Positions 15,800 to 24,635 of a stretch of DNA of 64,000 bases are shown here, piece by piece. Source of the DNA: Deltaproteobacteria bacterium (GTDB lineage Bacteria > Desulfobacterota > Desulfobacteria > Desulfobacterales > Desulfobacteraceae); NCBI GenBank assembly GCA_027858995.1, contig JAQIBP010000088.1, positions 1-64,000 on the forward strand. The letters are read 5' to 3'. The stretch's first letter is position 1, and every line of letters starts with the position of its first letter. Position numbers and translations under genes: made by a program. The notes below the pieces were generated by a model, which saw nothing but the letters and a program-made list of their open reading frames with translations, ran no database searches and had not been told where the DNA came from.

Positions 15800-15926
15800 A
15801 TGAAAAAAAAAAGAGTGGAAAAAACCAGAACTGATAATCATTAAACGAGATAAACCTGAAGAAAATGTTCTGTTGAGTTGTAATATTGTGGATGAGGACG
15901 GCTGTACACAAGCCAATCAATACTGA
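15800..15926 (+). CDS. RiPP precursor-like peptide with a +1 shift in an A10 run
   Basis: AAAGGAG precedes an ATG at 15800 that is followed by ten A residues. In the ATG frame the peptide ends after 14 codons. If one A is removed, the frame continues through E-W-K-K-P-E-L-I-I-I-K-R, D-K-P-E-E-N-V-L-L-S-C, N-I-V-D-E-D-G-C, T-Q-A-N-Q-Y and stops at 15924-15926, about 41 residues with two Cys in the core. This is a typical leader (W-x-K-P-x-L) and core layout directly after the maturase. The shift could be a sequencing error, transcriptional slippage, phase variation or inactivation. Confidence 0.65.
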
Positions 15927-15964
15927 CAGCATTTTCATACAACCCATAGGGTGTTGTAGTAATT

Positions 15965-16123
15965 GTTAAAAAATTCAAATATTTATTAATATTCTTAATC
16001 TTTATTTATCCTGTAGCAGCCTTTGCAGCACCCATTGCTTCTCTCTCAACCTATGCAGCAGGAAAGAGCGATATGGATGGAGTGTTGGTTGATATTGATT
16101 TGTTAATAATCCTTAGGATATGA
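15965..16123 (+). pseudogene. Secreted-protein fragment without a start codon
   Basis: A 52-codon frame encodes a good signal peptide (VKKFKYLLIFLIFIYPVAAFA) followed by APIASLSTYAAGKSDMDG and stops at TGA 16121-16123. No ATG, GTG or TTG is in frame after the upstream stop. It resembles the start of an exported protein that has decayed. The same frame stays open for 22 codons after the TGA without a recognisable motif. Confidence 0.4.
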
Positions 16124-16415
16124 CCGGTCTGGAATGCAGAGCATTATCTTACAGCAACTGCCATGAGTCTGTCGGTGATCATAGGCTGTATAAGGTGACT
16201 GCCACCAAAGGGATAAAACCATTGTGAAAAAGTTTTCTTAGAATATTATATTTTTTCTATATAGTTACATTAATAGCCAATTTGATGACAGTTTTTTTAT
16301 TGATAATTCTTTCTCATAAAAATCTTATGTAATAACCTCCCTGTAGTAAATTGGCAGACAGGAATGTTATCCTCCAAGTAAGTTGAATTTCACCTATTCA
16401 ATTTTAGTAAGTAAT

Positions 16416-16505
16416 AAATGTAATGAAACTATGTAAATAAATACATAACGATATGTAAAAAATGTAATGAACTATGTAAATAAATACATAATAATATGTA
16501 AAAAA
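16416..16505 (+). repeat. Two-copy 44-bp tandem repeat with internal palindromes
   Basis: AATGTAATGAA(A)CTATGTAAATAAATACATAA... occurs at about 16417 and again at about 16461, with one A less in the second copy. Each unit holds ATGTA/TACAT inverted repeats. The surrounding 15927-16691 interval has no intact gene; apart from the decayed fragment and this AT-rich repeat nothing else was recognised. Confidence 0.6.
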
Positions 16506-16691
16506 TATAATAATTCTTGTTTTTTTAAGTTCCTTAAAATTGCTAATTTAATTTTGTAAAAAAGTTTATAGACAAGATATTCAGACAGTTAGAGTGTATT
16601 ATAAATATAAATATTATCTATGGCACCCAAAATGCATAACAAGTATACAGATTACGAATTCTATTAAAGCAATTGTAGAAAGGAGTCAAAA

Positions 16692-17312
16692 ATGAAAAAA
16701 TTATTAGTGCTGATTGGATTTTTATTAATTTGCTTGGTTTCTAATCCTGTATCGGCGAGCATAATTGATGTTGGGTCTCATGTAAGTACTTATACAGGCA
16801 AGACACGTGGTTTCTGGTTCACGGCCCCTGCAGATTTTATAATAACAGGATTGGGGCTTCCGACAGATGCAAGTTCTGAAAACTTTGATGTTTCCGTATT
16901 GCATTTTAACGGAGTTCCCCAACAGTGGCCGGTGGAAACTTCTGACTTTGATACATTATTTCTTTCTCGTGATAATGTTGGATCTAATTTATTGAGTACA
17001 GACATACATATATTTAGTGGTGATATGATTGGGATTTTGGGATCTCGTGGCGCTAATTCCACAAATTCGTATGGCACAAATTATCTAACTGATATTTTAG
17101 GGTTTGATGTCACATTAAACCGTTTATTAATGCAGGATGATTTACGCAGTTACGATCCTGTTACTATTGGAGTCTCCAGTAGTGCGATCCATACTATTGG
17201 TCGAGTTCTTATGGATACTGAATCGCCAATGCACACTCCTGAGCCGACAACAATTCTCCTCTTTGGCATTGGCCTTCTTGGCCTTGCAGGAGTTAACAGA
17301 AAGAAACAATAA
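16692..17312 (+). CDS. PEP-CTERM sorting-signal protein
   Basis: The 206-residue secreted protein has an N-terminal signal peptide (MKKLLVLIGFLLICLVSNPVSA) and a classic PEP-CTERM tail: PEPTTILLFGIGLLGLAG followed by NRKKQ. Such tails are recognised by an exosortase at the inner membrane during export, usually tied to exopolysaccharide. AAAGGAG precedes the ATG. The middle region is Ser/Asn/Thr rich with no domain I can name. No exosortase is in this window. A terminator follows. Confidence 0.85.
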   Translation: MKKLLVLIGFLLICLVSNPVSASIIDVGSHVSTYTGKTRGFWFTAPADFIITGLGLPTDASSENFDVSVLHFNGVPQQWPVETSDFDTLFLSRDNVGSNLLSTDIHIFSGDMIGILGSRGANSTNSYGTNYLTDILGFDVTLNRLLMQDDLRSYDPVTIGVSSSAIHTIGRVLMDTESPMHTPEPTTILLFGIGLLGLAGVNRKKQ

Positions 17313-17334
17313 TAAATTAAAATAGTCGAACCGC

Positions 17335-17369
17335 AAAGCAGGGTCATTCATTTGGCTCTGCTTTTTTTT
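17335..17369 (+). terminator. Rho-independent terminator after the PEP-CTERM gene
   Basis: AAAGCAG (17335-17341) pairs with CTGCTTT (17358-17364) and runs into T8. It follows the stop by 22 bp. Confidence 0.75.
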
Positions 17370-17416
17370 GTGTAAAACAGGAAATCAAATTTTGGAATAA
17401 GAACTTTTTTATCCGG

Positions 17417-19288
17417 GTGATGCACCTGTTTTTTTCTCTTATTTTGTGTATACTGTTTTTCGTGGAGGCAAATTCTTTAAATACAAAACTTAAAAATGCT
17501 GTCAGGATTGATCGGGCTCTTAAATTTGTCTATCAGGCAGCGCCTCTCTACTCAATATTTTCAGCATGTGTGGTAATTGTTCTCGGTGTGCTGCCCCTTG
17601 TCTCTTTATACTTGATAAAACTGATTATTGACTCTGTTACAGGGCTTGAATTCGGAGCTGAAACCGGTCTGCTTGATCACGATTTCTCAAAGCCACTTTT
17701 GTATATTGGGATGGCGTGTGGCATCGGACTTTTAACAGCTTTTTTCAATTTTTTGTCTGATTATTTGAAAAAGGCGCAATCACTGGCTGTTGCTGATTAT
17801 ATGTTCTCTGTGCTCCATGAAAAATCGATTCAGGCTGATCTTGAGTTTTATGAATCATCAAAATACAGAGATACCTTGTTCCGGGCGCAAAGTGAGGGGC
17901 CATATAGGCCCACAAGCATTGTAAACGGCCTGTTTGCAGCGGGTCAGAGCGCTGCCTCTTTTGCTGCAGTTTTCTGGCTGCTGTTCATGTTTAATCCTCT
18001 GCTCCCTGTTATCATGGTTGCAGCATCAATCCCGGGAGTGCTGCTGCGCTTGAAATACTCTGAAAAAATATATTCATGGCAGGAGAAGAGAACCGAAGAT
18101 GAGCGCCGTGCTTATTATTTTCACAGGATGCTTACTGGAGATGAACACGCAAAGGAGTTCAGGCTCTTTAATCTTGGCAGACATTTTATTGATCAGTTCA
18201 AAACCATAAGGGCTGTATTGAAAAATGAAAAGCTCTATTTTGAAAAACGAAGAGCTTTTGGTGACTTTATTGCCCAGTCAAGCGCTACTGTGACTGTTTT
18301 TGCCTCTTTTGTCTATATTGCTTTTAAAACTGCACAGGGTACAATCACACTTGGGGATATGGTCATGTATTTTCAAGGTTTTCAAAAAGGACTCGGGTTT
18401 CTGAAAACCCTTCTTGAAAGCGGGGCTCAGATGTATGAAGACAATCTGTTCTTGTCCCATCTTTATGAATTTCTTAAATTAGAACCTGATATAAAAGATC
18501 CTGCATCGCCTTTGAAAATTCCCGACAAAATAAAACAGGGTATTGAATTTAAGGGTGTGAATTTTTTTTATCACAATTGTAATAAAAATGTTATCAATTG
18601 TCTGAATTTTCACATAGGCAAAGGAGAAATTGTTGCACTTGTCGGTGAAAATGGATCTGGAAAATCAACAATCGTAAAACTGCTTTCAAGACTTTACGAT
18701 CCGCATAAAGGTGAAATTTTACTCGACGGCCGGAATATTAAAAATTTTAAGATCAATGATTATAGGAAAAAAATCAGTGTTGTTTTCCAGGATCATATAA
18801 AGTATCAACTGTCAGTAAAGGAAAATATCTATCTTGGAGACATCGGACAGAAAGATAATCTATCTGAAATTAAAAAAGCTGCAGCAAAGGCTGGAGCAGG
18901 TAAAAAAATTTCTGACTTTGCTTCCGGATATGATACAATTCTGGGCAGGTGGTTCAAGGATGGTGAGGAATTGAGCATGGGGCAGTGGCAAATGATGGCA
19001 ATTTCAAGAGCTTTTTTCAGAGGGGCTGAATTTGTTATTCTTGACGAACCTTCAAGCGCACTTGACCCTGAAACTGAGATGAATATTTTTTCCAGGCTTA
19101 AAAAACTTATAAAGGGCCGTTCAGCTTTGATAATCAGCCATAGATACTCTACTGTTAAAATGGCAGATAAAATTATTGTTCTTGATAAAGGAGAGATTAT
19201 TGAACAGGGAACGCATGCGCAATTGATAGAGAAAAACAAAAAATATGCAGGACTGTATCGCACTCAGGCTATGGGTTATAAGGTGTGA
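17417..19288 (+). CDS. ABC exporter (fused TMD-NBD)
   Basis: The 623-residue half-transporter has an N-terminal membrane domain to about residue 340 and an ATP-binding domain with Walker A GENGSGKST, Q-loop VVFQDH, signature LSMGQWQ (a variant of LSGGQ), Walker B FVILDEPSSALD and switch IISHRYST. There is no C39 peptidase domain. The start is GTG 17417 or ATG 17420, neither with a clear ribosome-binding site. It could export one of the RiPP products encoded just upstream, but it is separated from them by 1.6 kb and a terminator. Confidence 0.82.
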   Translation: MMHLFFSLILCILFFVEANSLNTKLKNAVRIDRALKFVYQAAPLYSIFSACVVIVLGVLPLVSLYLIKLIIDSVTGLEFGAETGLLDHDFSKPLLYIGMACGIGLLTAFFNFLSDYLKKAQSLAVADYMFSVLHEKSIQADLEFYESSKYRDTLFRAQSEGPYRPTSIVNGLFAAGQSAASFAAVFWLLFMFNPLLPVIMVAASIPGVLLRLKYSEKIYSWQEKRTEDERRAYYFHRMLTGDEHAKEFRLFNLGRHFIDQFKTIRAVLKNEKLYFEKRRAFGDFIAQSSATVTVFASFVYIAFKTAQGTITLGDMVMYFQGFQKGLGFLKTLLESGAQMYEDNLFLSHLYEFLKLEPDIKDPASPLKIPDKIKQGIEFKGVNFFYHNCNKNVINCLNFHIGKGEIVALVGENGSGKSTIVKLLSRLYDPHKGEILLDGRNIKNFKINDYRKKISVVFQDHIKYQLSVKENIYLGDIGQKDNLSEIKKAAAKAGAGKKISDFASGYDTILGRWFKDGEELSMGQWQMMAISRAFFRGAEFVILDEPSSALDPETEMNIFSRLKKLIKGRSALIISHRYSTVKMADKIIVLDKGEIIEQGTHAQLIEKNKKYAGLYRTQAMGYKV

Positions 19289-19602
19289 AAAATTACTTGT
19301 GATACGGGTGGCCGGGCTGGATTTTTTTTGATATCTGTCATTTTTTGTCACAAAGAAGCAAAAAATGTCATTTTACAGTTGAAATAGTGATTTTTTATAT
19401 ATATAGTACGAAACTATTTTTTAAATTGAAGAGGCTGCAATGAAAGTAAGACAGGCGATAATGAGAATTCAAAAGATGTGCTGGAACTTTTAAAAAATGG
19501 GGTTGCCTATCTGGCATACTATTTGCTGTAATCCTTTAGCTAAACAGTCTTTTAAATACTGAATACTAAAATATATACATAATCTATGAACAGGAGAAAC
19601 AG
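19289..19602 (+). other. Gap with a decayed small reading frame
   Basis: ATG at 19440 is preceded by GAAGAGG and opens a 17-codon frame. A +1-shifted frame through 19460-19531 reads NENSKDVLELLKNGVAYLAYYLL, as if a small gene had lost frame. Nothing else is recognisable apart from AT-rich DNA. Confidence 0.25.
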
Positions 19603-20142
19603 ATGAAGAATTTATTTTTAACAAGCCTATTTTTAATAATCGGGATAGGTTTTTTTGTCAGCCCGGGTTTTGCAGAAGAAAATAATAAGGCATGGGTGCC
19701 GGAATATATAAAAGCGCTTCAGGAAGGAAAGGCAATGATCAAATCAGGCGGCCTTTCTGAAGAGACCGTTCTCGCAGAAGCTGTCAAACAGGCAATAGTA
19801 ATTAACAACGCCCCGGCATACCAGGCAATGAAAATTGCTGTTGATCTTAAATACGACCCATACTTTGTTATTAAAAACATCTTCAGCCACGGCGGTGATA
19901 TAGATCTGAATCAGCTCTGTCTGTATGCAACTAAATATGGAATCAATAAGCTTATCTTTATAAAGGCAAGTAAGGATGCTGTATCTCCCCTTGGAGAACC
20001 TGTATTTTCCAGAGACGAACTTGCTCAATGTAAATGTATGCAGGAGATAGGCCTTGGATATCATGAACCTGTTGCCGAAATGCCGGATGCTGTAACACCG
20101 CCACCTAAACCAGCACAATTTTCAAAATCAAGCCCGACATAG
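19603..20142 (+). CDS. Secreted protein of unknown function
   Basis: The 179-residue protein starts with a signal peptide (MKNLFLTSLFLIIGIGFFVSPGFA). The mature part is mostly helical, with EEYIKALQEGKAMIKSGGL-like and AVKQAIVINNAPAYQAMKIAVDL segments, a CKC pair near residue 145 and a Pro-rich end (TPPPKPAQF). AGGAG precedes the ATG. I do not recognise the family. It lies directly before the polysaccharide export operon and has its own terminator. Confidence 0.7.
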   Translation: MKNLFLTSLFLIIGIGFFVSPGFAEENNKAWVPEYIKALQEGKAMIKSGGLSEETVLAEAVKQAIVINNAPAYQAMKIAVDLKYDPYFVIKNIFSHGGDIDLNQLCLYATKYGINKLIFIKASKDAVSPLGEPVFSRDELAQCKCMQEIGLGYHEPVAEMPDAVTPPPKPAQFSKSSPT

Positions 20143-20207
20143 ATAGAAACATATTCCCTGCTGAGAGTAATATTGGTTATCTTCTCAACTACGAGATAAA
20201 TTATAAC

Positions 20208-20243
20208 AAAAAAGGTTCTGCGATATTTTTCAGGACCTTTTTA
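20208..20243 (+). terminator. Rho-independent terminator
   Basis: AAAAAGGTTCTG (to 20220) pairs with CAGGACCTTTTT (20231-20242), with a G-T wobble. It ends the transcript of the secreted protein gene. Confidence 0.7.
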
Positions 20244-20273
20244 TTGACAAACCCTGCAACACAAAGATAGTAT
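20244..20273 (+). promoter_or_regulatory. Putative promoter of the polysaccharide export operon
   Basis: TTGACA at 20244-20249, immediately after the terminator, with TAGTAT at 20268-20273 at an 18-bp spacing. It lies 43 bp upstream of the barrel gene start. Confidence 0.5.
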
Positions 20274-20315
20274 CATCATTCACTTTTTAATTTTATATGG
20301 AGAGTAAAAACAAAA

Positions 20316-21641
20316 ATGCAATATAAAAGAAATTTAAAGAGGTTTTTTCTTACTGTTTTCTGTATATTTTTTTTAAGCCAGTATTTATATGCTGCAGACG
20401 ATATAACTGTGGACCAGCCAAAATCAAAAGATGACTCTGTTACCATACCCGCAGGTCAATCAAAAAAAGGAATTGATGCAGATGTTTTTGGTAAAAAAGC
20501 AGGCAACTATCATCCGTTTTTGCTTTTTGAAGAACTCTACACTGACAATATGTTTGCAACCGAGTCAAATGAGCAGAGCAGTTTTATCACAACCATTGCT
20601 CCAGGACTCTGGCTTGCTTTTCCTGCGAACAGAGAAAAAATGCTATCTGTTGAGACCACGACTGCATCCCCCGGCGGACTACAACTGAGCCGTCTCAATA
20701 AAAAAACCACAAGGCAGTATCAAGTTTATGCTTTATACTCTCCTGAACTTGTAACATATTCTGATTCTTCTGGAGACGACCATGTAAATCACAGGGCAGA
20801 AGCTCTTTTTCAATATAATTTCGATTCAGGTCTATCTTTTGATTTTATTGATCTTTTTAACGATAAAGAGGAAATCGCAGGCAATGGTATTACAGAAACA
20901 TTTTACAAGTATCAAGATAATCTTTTTGACTTTATAACAACTTATGTTACGCCATCTGACAAGTTGAAACTGCAGCTGCAATATTCAAATTACAATCTTG
21001 ATTGGAACCAAGAGGAGATTCAATACAGGGACAGGCAGGATAATTCCATTGGAGTATCTGTTTTCTATAAATTCTGGCCCAAAACTTCTCTGTTTGCAGA
21101 ATATGAGTATTCAGATATTGATTTTGATTCCGGCTCAACATTTGACAGTGAAGAAAACCGATACTATGGCGGCATAAACTGGGATGTGACAGCCAAGACA
21201 AGAGGCACTGTTAAACTGGGTTATATTGATAAAGAGTTTGACCTGTCAAATGCAAACGATCAGGACTCTTTTTCCATGGAAGTTCAAACCCACCATAATT
21301 TAACCGAGAAGCGGGAGCTGCAGATAGACGCATATAGAAAATTTCATGAATCAGATATTGAGGCTGCATCAAGTTTTCTTTCAACAGGTATGACTATAAG
21401 TCTGGTGCAGCGTTTCACTGAAAAATGGTCAGGCACTCTGAATGCTTCATATGAAAATAATGACTATAATGGTGTTGACAGGGAGGATGATTTATATGGG
21501 ATCGGCCCGGCACTGAGTTTTGAAGCCAAAAAATGGCTCAAATTTAATCTTGGATATTTTTACTATAACAATGATTCAGATATAAACTCTTTTTCCTATA
21601 CACAGAATAACCTCTTTTTAAGGGCAGCCATGCAGTTTTAA
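20316..21641 (+). CDS. Outer-membrane beta-barrel protein of an exopolysaccharide locus
   Basis: The 441-residue protein has a signal peptide (FFLTVFCIFFLSQYLYA), a short disordered stretch and many alternating amphipathic strands (for example FQYNFDSGLSFDFIDLF, LKLQLQYSNYNLDW). It ends in ...LFLRAAMQF, with the terminal Phe used by the BAM machinery. Barrels of this type (PEP-CTERM-associated BBP2-like) accompany Wza/Wzc export genes. It is separated from the Wza gene by 5 bp. Confidence 0.75.
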   Translation: MQYKRNLKRFFLTVFCIFFLSQYLYAADDITVDQPKSKDDSVTIPAGQSKKGIDADVFGKKAGNYHPFLLFEELYTDNMFATESNEQSSFITTIAPGLWLAFPANREKMLSVETTTASPGGLQLSRLNKKTTRQYQVYALYSPELVTYSDSSGDDHVNHRAEALFQYNFDSGLSFDFIDLFNDKEEIAGNGITETFYKYQDNLFDFITTYVTPSDKLKLQLQYSNYNLDWNQEEIQYRDRQDNSIGVSVFYKFWPKTSLFAEYEYSDIDFDSGSTFDSEENRYYGGINWDVTAKTRGTVKLGYIDKEFDLSNANDQDSFSMEVQTHHNLTEKRELQIDAYRKFHESDIEAASSFLSTGMTISLVQRFTEKWSGTLNASYENNDYNGVDREDDLYGIGPALSFEAKKWLKFNLGYFYYNNDSDINSFSYTQNNLFLRAAMQF

Positions 21642-21646
21642 CAATA

Positions 21647-22441
21647 GTGAAACACTCTTTTTTTAAATACTTTATAACTCTTTTTTTACTTGCCGCGCCT
21701 CTGACATTGTGGGCAGAGGAATATACTATTGGCAAAGGTGATGTGCTGGATATTCATGTATATGAAAATGAAGATCTGTCAACAACTGTAAGAGTGAGCT
21801 CTGACGGGGCTATAAGGGTTCCCCTTCTTGGAGAGATCAATGTAAAAAATTTAACAGTTTCACAAGTCTCATCAAAAATTGAAGATCTGTTTGCAGATGG
21901 ATATCTTGTAAACCCCCAGGTAGATGTTTTTATTTCTGAGCATAGAAGCAAAAAAGCAATCATTCTGGGGCAAATCAAAAAAGCCGGCCAATATGAATTA
22001 AGGGGCAGAATAACTTTTTTAGAGTTGATATCCACGGCAGGTGGTTTAACACCTGATGCAGGTTCAACTGCCACCATCAAACGCACCATTAGTGCAGATA
22101 AAAAACCAGAGCAGATAATACTTGATCTTGAAAAACTTGTTAAAAAAGGAGATACTTCACTGAATATCCTGATTCAGGATAATGACAGCATATATATAGA
22201 CAAAGCCAGAACATATTATGTGTCAGGTGAAGTTAAAAAACCTGATGCCTATAAATTTGAGCAGGATATTACTGTTATTAAAGCAGTCGCAATGGCAGGA
22301 GGCTTTTCCAAAATAGCAGCAAAAGGCAAGGTTAATATTATAAGGCTTGTAAATGGTGAAAAACAGGTATTGAAAAAAGTTGATATGGATAAACCCATAC
22401 TTCCCGATGATGTAATTGTTGTGCCGGAAAGCTTCTTTTAA
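21647..22441 (+). CDS. Wza-like polysaccharide export protein
   Basis: The 264-residue protein starts at GTG 21647. A signal peptide (FFKYFITLFLLAAPLTLWA) precedes a Poly_export domain (YTIGKGDVLDIHVYENEDLSTTVRVSSDGAIRVPLLGEI, in short segments) and two SLBB-like repeats (AIILGQIKKAGQYEL, TYYVSGEVKKPDAYKF). It forms the periplasmic/outer-membrane translocon for polysaccharide. There is no lipobox, as is usual for the short deltaproteobacterial type. It is 4 bp from the Wzc gene. Confidence 0.87.
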   Translation: MKHSFFKYFITLFLLAAPLTLWAEEYTIGKGDVLDIHVYENEDLSTTVRVSSDGAIRVPLLGEINVKNLTVSQVSSKIEDLFADGYLVNPQVDVFISEHRSKKAIILGQIKKAGQYELRGRITFLELISTAGGLTPDAGSTATIKRTISADKKPEQIILDLEKLVKKGDTSLNILIQDNDSIYIDKARTYYVSGEVKKPDAYKFEQDITVIKAVAMAGGFSKIAAKGKVNIIRLVNGEKQVLKKVDMDKPILPDDVIVVPESFF

Positions 22442-22445
22442 AAAT

Positions 22446-24635
22446 ATGGATGAAAAAGAGATTCACTTAAGAGATTATCTGCAGGTTATAAGCAAACGTA
22501 AAGGCATGATTTTTACATTTTTTGTTATAACTCTGCTGACAGTAATCATTGCAACTTTTACTGCCACCCCCATGTACAAATCTGCTGCCAAGGTAATGAT
22601 AGAGAAAAATACAGCAAGAGAATTTACAGGCGGTTACAGATACAGATCATATGACCCTGAATTTATTGAAACCCAGACCCAGTTGATAAAAAGTGCTGCT
22701 GTAATAAAGCAGGCAGTTGAAAATCTCAACCCTGATAAGATATATGATTCATTTTTTATCAACAAAGAAGAGAAAAAATCATATCTTGGCGCTTTACAAG
22801 CCTGGATCAAGGATCAATATCTTGCTCTTAAAAGTGCAGTGGGAATAGAAAAAATTTTCTCCTCTTCAGATAAAACCATTAAAAAAAAAATACCGCAGAA
22901 TAGAGTCCCTTTAACAAAAGCACAAGAACTCGAAAATATAATAAAGGGAGGAATATCTGTAGAGCCTGTTGAAAATTCAAAAATCCTTCAGATTGGTTAT
23001 ATATCTGACAACCCTGCCCTTGCCCAAAAAATTGCCAATTTTGTTGCACAGGCATACATTGATGAATTGATTGACATGCAGATGGAGGTTTCCGGATACA
23101 GCATTGGATGGATGAGAAAAAAGGCTGAAAGCGAGAGAGTAAAACTTGAAGAGTCTGAAAAAGACCTGCATGCATATAAGAAAAAGCACAATATTGTTAC
23201 CATAGAAGACAAGATTACTGTGCTGCCTGAGCGGCTCTCTGAGCTATCCTCCAAGCTTACTGCTGCAGAGACAAAAATGAAAGAACTCATGGCAGTGTAT
23301 AACCAGATTATAAATGCCAAGCAGAACCAGCTTGAAACCATCCCTGTGATTGTTCAAAACATATCTGTGGATTCAATCAACAAAAAAATACTTGCTGTAG
23401 ACCAGAAATTATCAGAACTCTCCAAAAAATACGGCAATAAGCATCCTAAGATGATTGCAGCAAAAGATGAACTTCAAACTCTGAAGAACAAAAAAATCAG
23501 CGAACTTCAAAGAGCTGTAAAAACAATCAAAAACGAATACCTGCTTGCGAAATCCAATGAAAGGGATTTGAGAAAACTTCTCGGCCAGAGCAAATTTGAA
23601 GCAGCAAGATTTGAAGAAAAATCTATCCAACTTGGAATACTTAAGAGAAGGGTGGAGACAAACCGTTATCTTTACGATGCACTTGTTAAAAAAATGAAAG
23701 AGCGCGGCATTACAGAAAAGAGCCAGGCTGTAAATGTTTGGATCATAGAGCAGGCAAGCTTCCCGGAAATACCATCATCGCCGAGAAAAAAACGAAATAT
23801 CCTGCTGGGAATAATCTTAGGTCTTTTTGGCGGTATAGGGCTTGCCTTCTTTTTTGAATACCTTGATAATACTGTTAAAACCCCTGAAGATGTTGAAGAA
23901 AAATTTAATATCCCGGTTATAGGAACCATTGATATTTTAAAAAGCAGCGAAGAGACAATTGTTGAAAATATACTGGGGCAGGCAGGCTCCGCGATTTCTG
24001 AAAGTTTTAAAGGTATCAGGACATCTATTTTTCTATCTTCTGCTGATACCCCCCCCAAAATACTTTTAATTACCAGTGTAGCGCCAGGCGAAGGTAAGTC
24101 ATCCATCAGTGCCTGTCTTGCTGCTGCCATAGCTGAAACCGGAAAAAAAGTCTTATTAATTGATGCTGACATGAGACGTCCTGTCCAGCATAAGAATTTT
24201 AACATTGAAAACGCTATCGGTATCAGCTCTTTTCTTGCCGGTATTTCTAAAAAAAATGAAAACCGTAAGCAAACTTCTACTGAAAACTTAGATATTATTA
24301 CTGCCGGTCCTGTGCCACCCAACCCTTCTGAACTTTTAAGCTCCATGCGGCTTAAAGATATGCTCAAAGATTATTCCAATGAATATGATATGATAATTAT
24401 TGACACTCCTCCCCTTGCAAGTGTCACAGATCCGGTTATTTTAAGCAGCCGTGTGGATGGAGTTATACTTGTAACATGGGCTGGCAAAACAACCTATGAA
24501 ATGCTTGGCAAGGGGCTAAAGCAGTTAAAAGAGATAAATGCTCCTGTCACAGGAGTTGTGTTGAACCGGTTCAATGCAAAGAGAAGCGGTTATTATTATA
24601 ATTATGGTGATTATTACTATTCATCAGACTCATAA
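22446..24635 (+). CDS. Wzc-like chain-length regulator with BY-kinase domain
   Basis: The start at ATG 22446 (M-D-E-K-E-I) is chosen because it lies just after the Wza stop; a longer frame begins inside Wza. The 729-residue protein has an N-terminal Wzz domain with TM1 (GMIFTFFVITLLTVIIATFTA), a long coiled coil (about 200-440), TM2 (ILLGIILGLFGGIGLAFFFEYL) and a CpsD/CapB-type kinase with Walker A APGEGKSS, Walker A' LLIDADMRRP and Walker B DMIIIDTPP. The tail is a Tyr cluster (YYYNYGDYYY) for autophosphorylation. Confidence 0.9.
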   Translation: MDEKEIHLRDYLQVISKRKGMIFTFFVITLLTVIIATFTATPMYKSAAKVMIEKNTAREFTGGYRYRSYDPEFIETQTQLIKSAAVIKQAVENLNPDKIYDSFFINKEEKKSYLGALQAWIKDQYLALKSAVGIEKIFSSSDKTIKKKIPQNRVPLTKAQELENIIKGGISVEPVENSKILQIGYISDNPALAQKIANFVAQAYIDELIDMQMEVSGYSIGWMRKKAESERVKLEESEKDLHAYKKKHNIVTIEDKITVLPERLSELSSKLTAAETKMKELMAVYNQIINAKQNQLETIPVIVQNISVDSINKKILAVDQKLSELSKKYGNKHPKMIAAKDELQTLKNKKISELQRAVKTIKNEYLLAKSNERDLRKLLGQSKFEAARFEEKSIQLGILKRRVETNRYLYDALVKKMKERGITEKSQAVNVWIIEQASFPEIPSSPRKKRNILLGIILGLFGGIGLAFFFEYLDNTVKTPEDVEEKFNIPVIGTIDILKSSEETIVENILGQAGSAISESFKGIRTSIFLSSADTPPKILLITSVAPGEGKSSISACLAAAIAETGKKVLLIDADMRRPVQHKNFNIENAIGISSFLAGISKKNENRKQTSTENLDIITAGPVPPNPSELLSSMRLKDMLKDYSNEYDMIIIDTPPLASVTDPVILSSRVDGVILVTWAGKTTYEMLGKGLKQLKEINAPVTGVVLNRFNAKRSGYYYNYGDYYYSSDS

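Noticed and set aside
16121..16189. Possible selenocysteine TGA in the secreted fragment
   Set aside because: No conserved protein after the TGA, no start codon before it and no SECIS-like loop; decay is the simpler reading.
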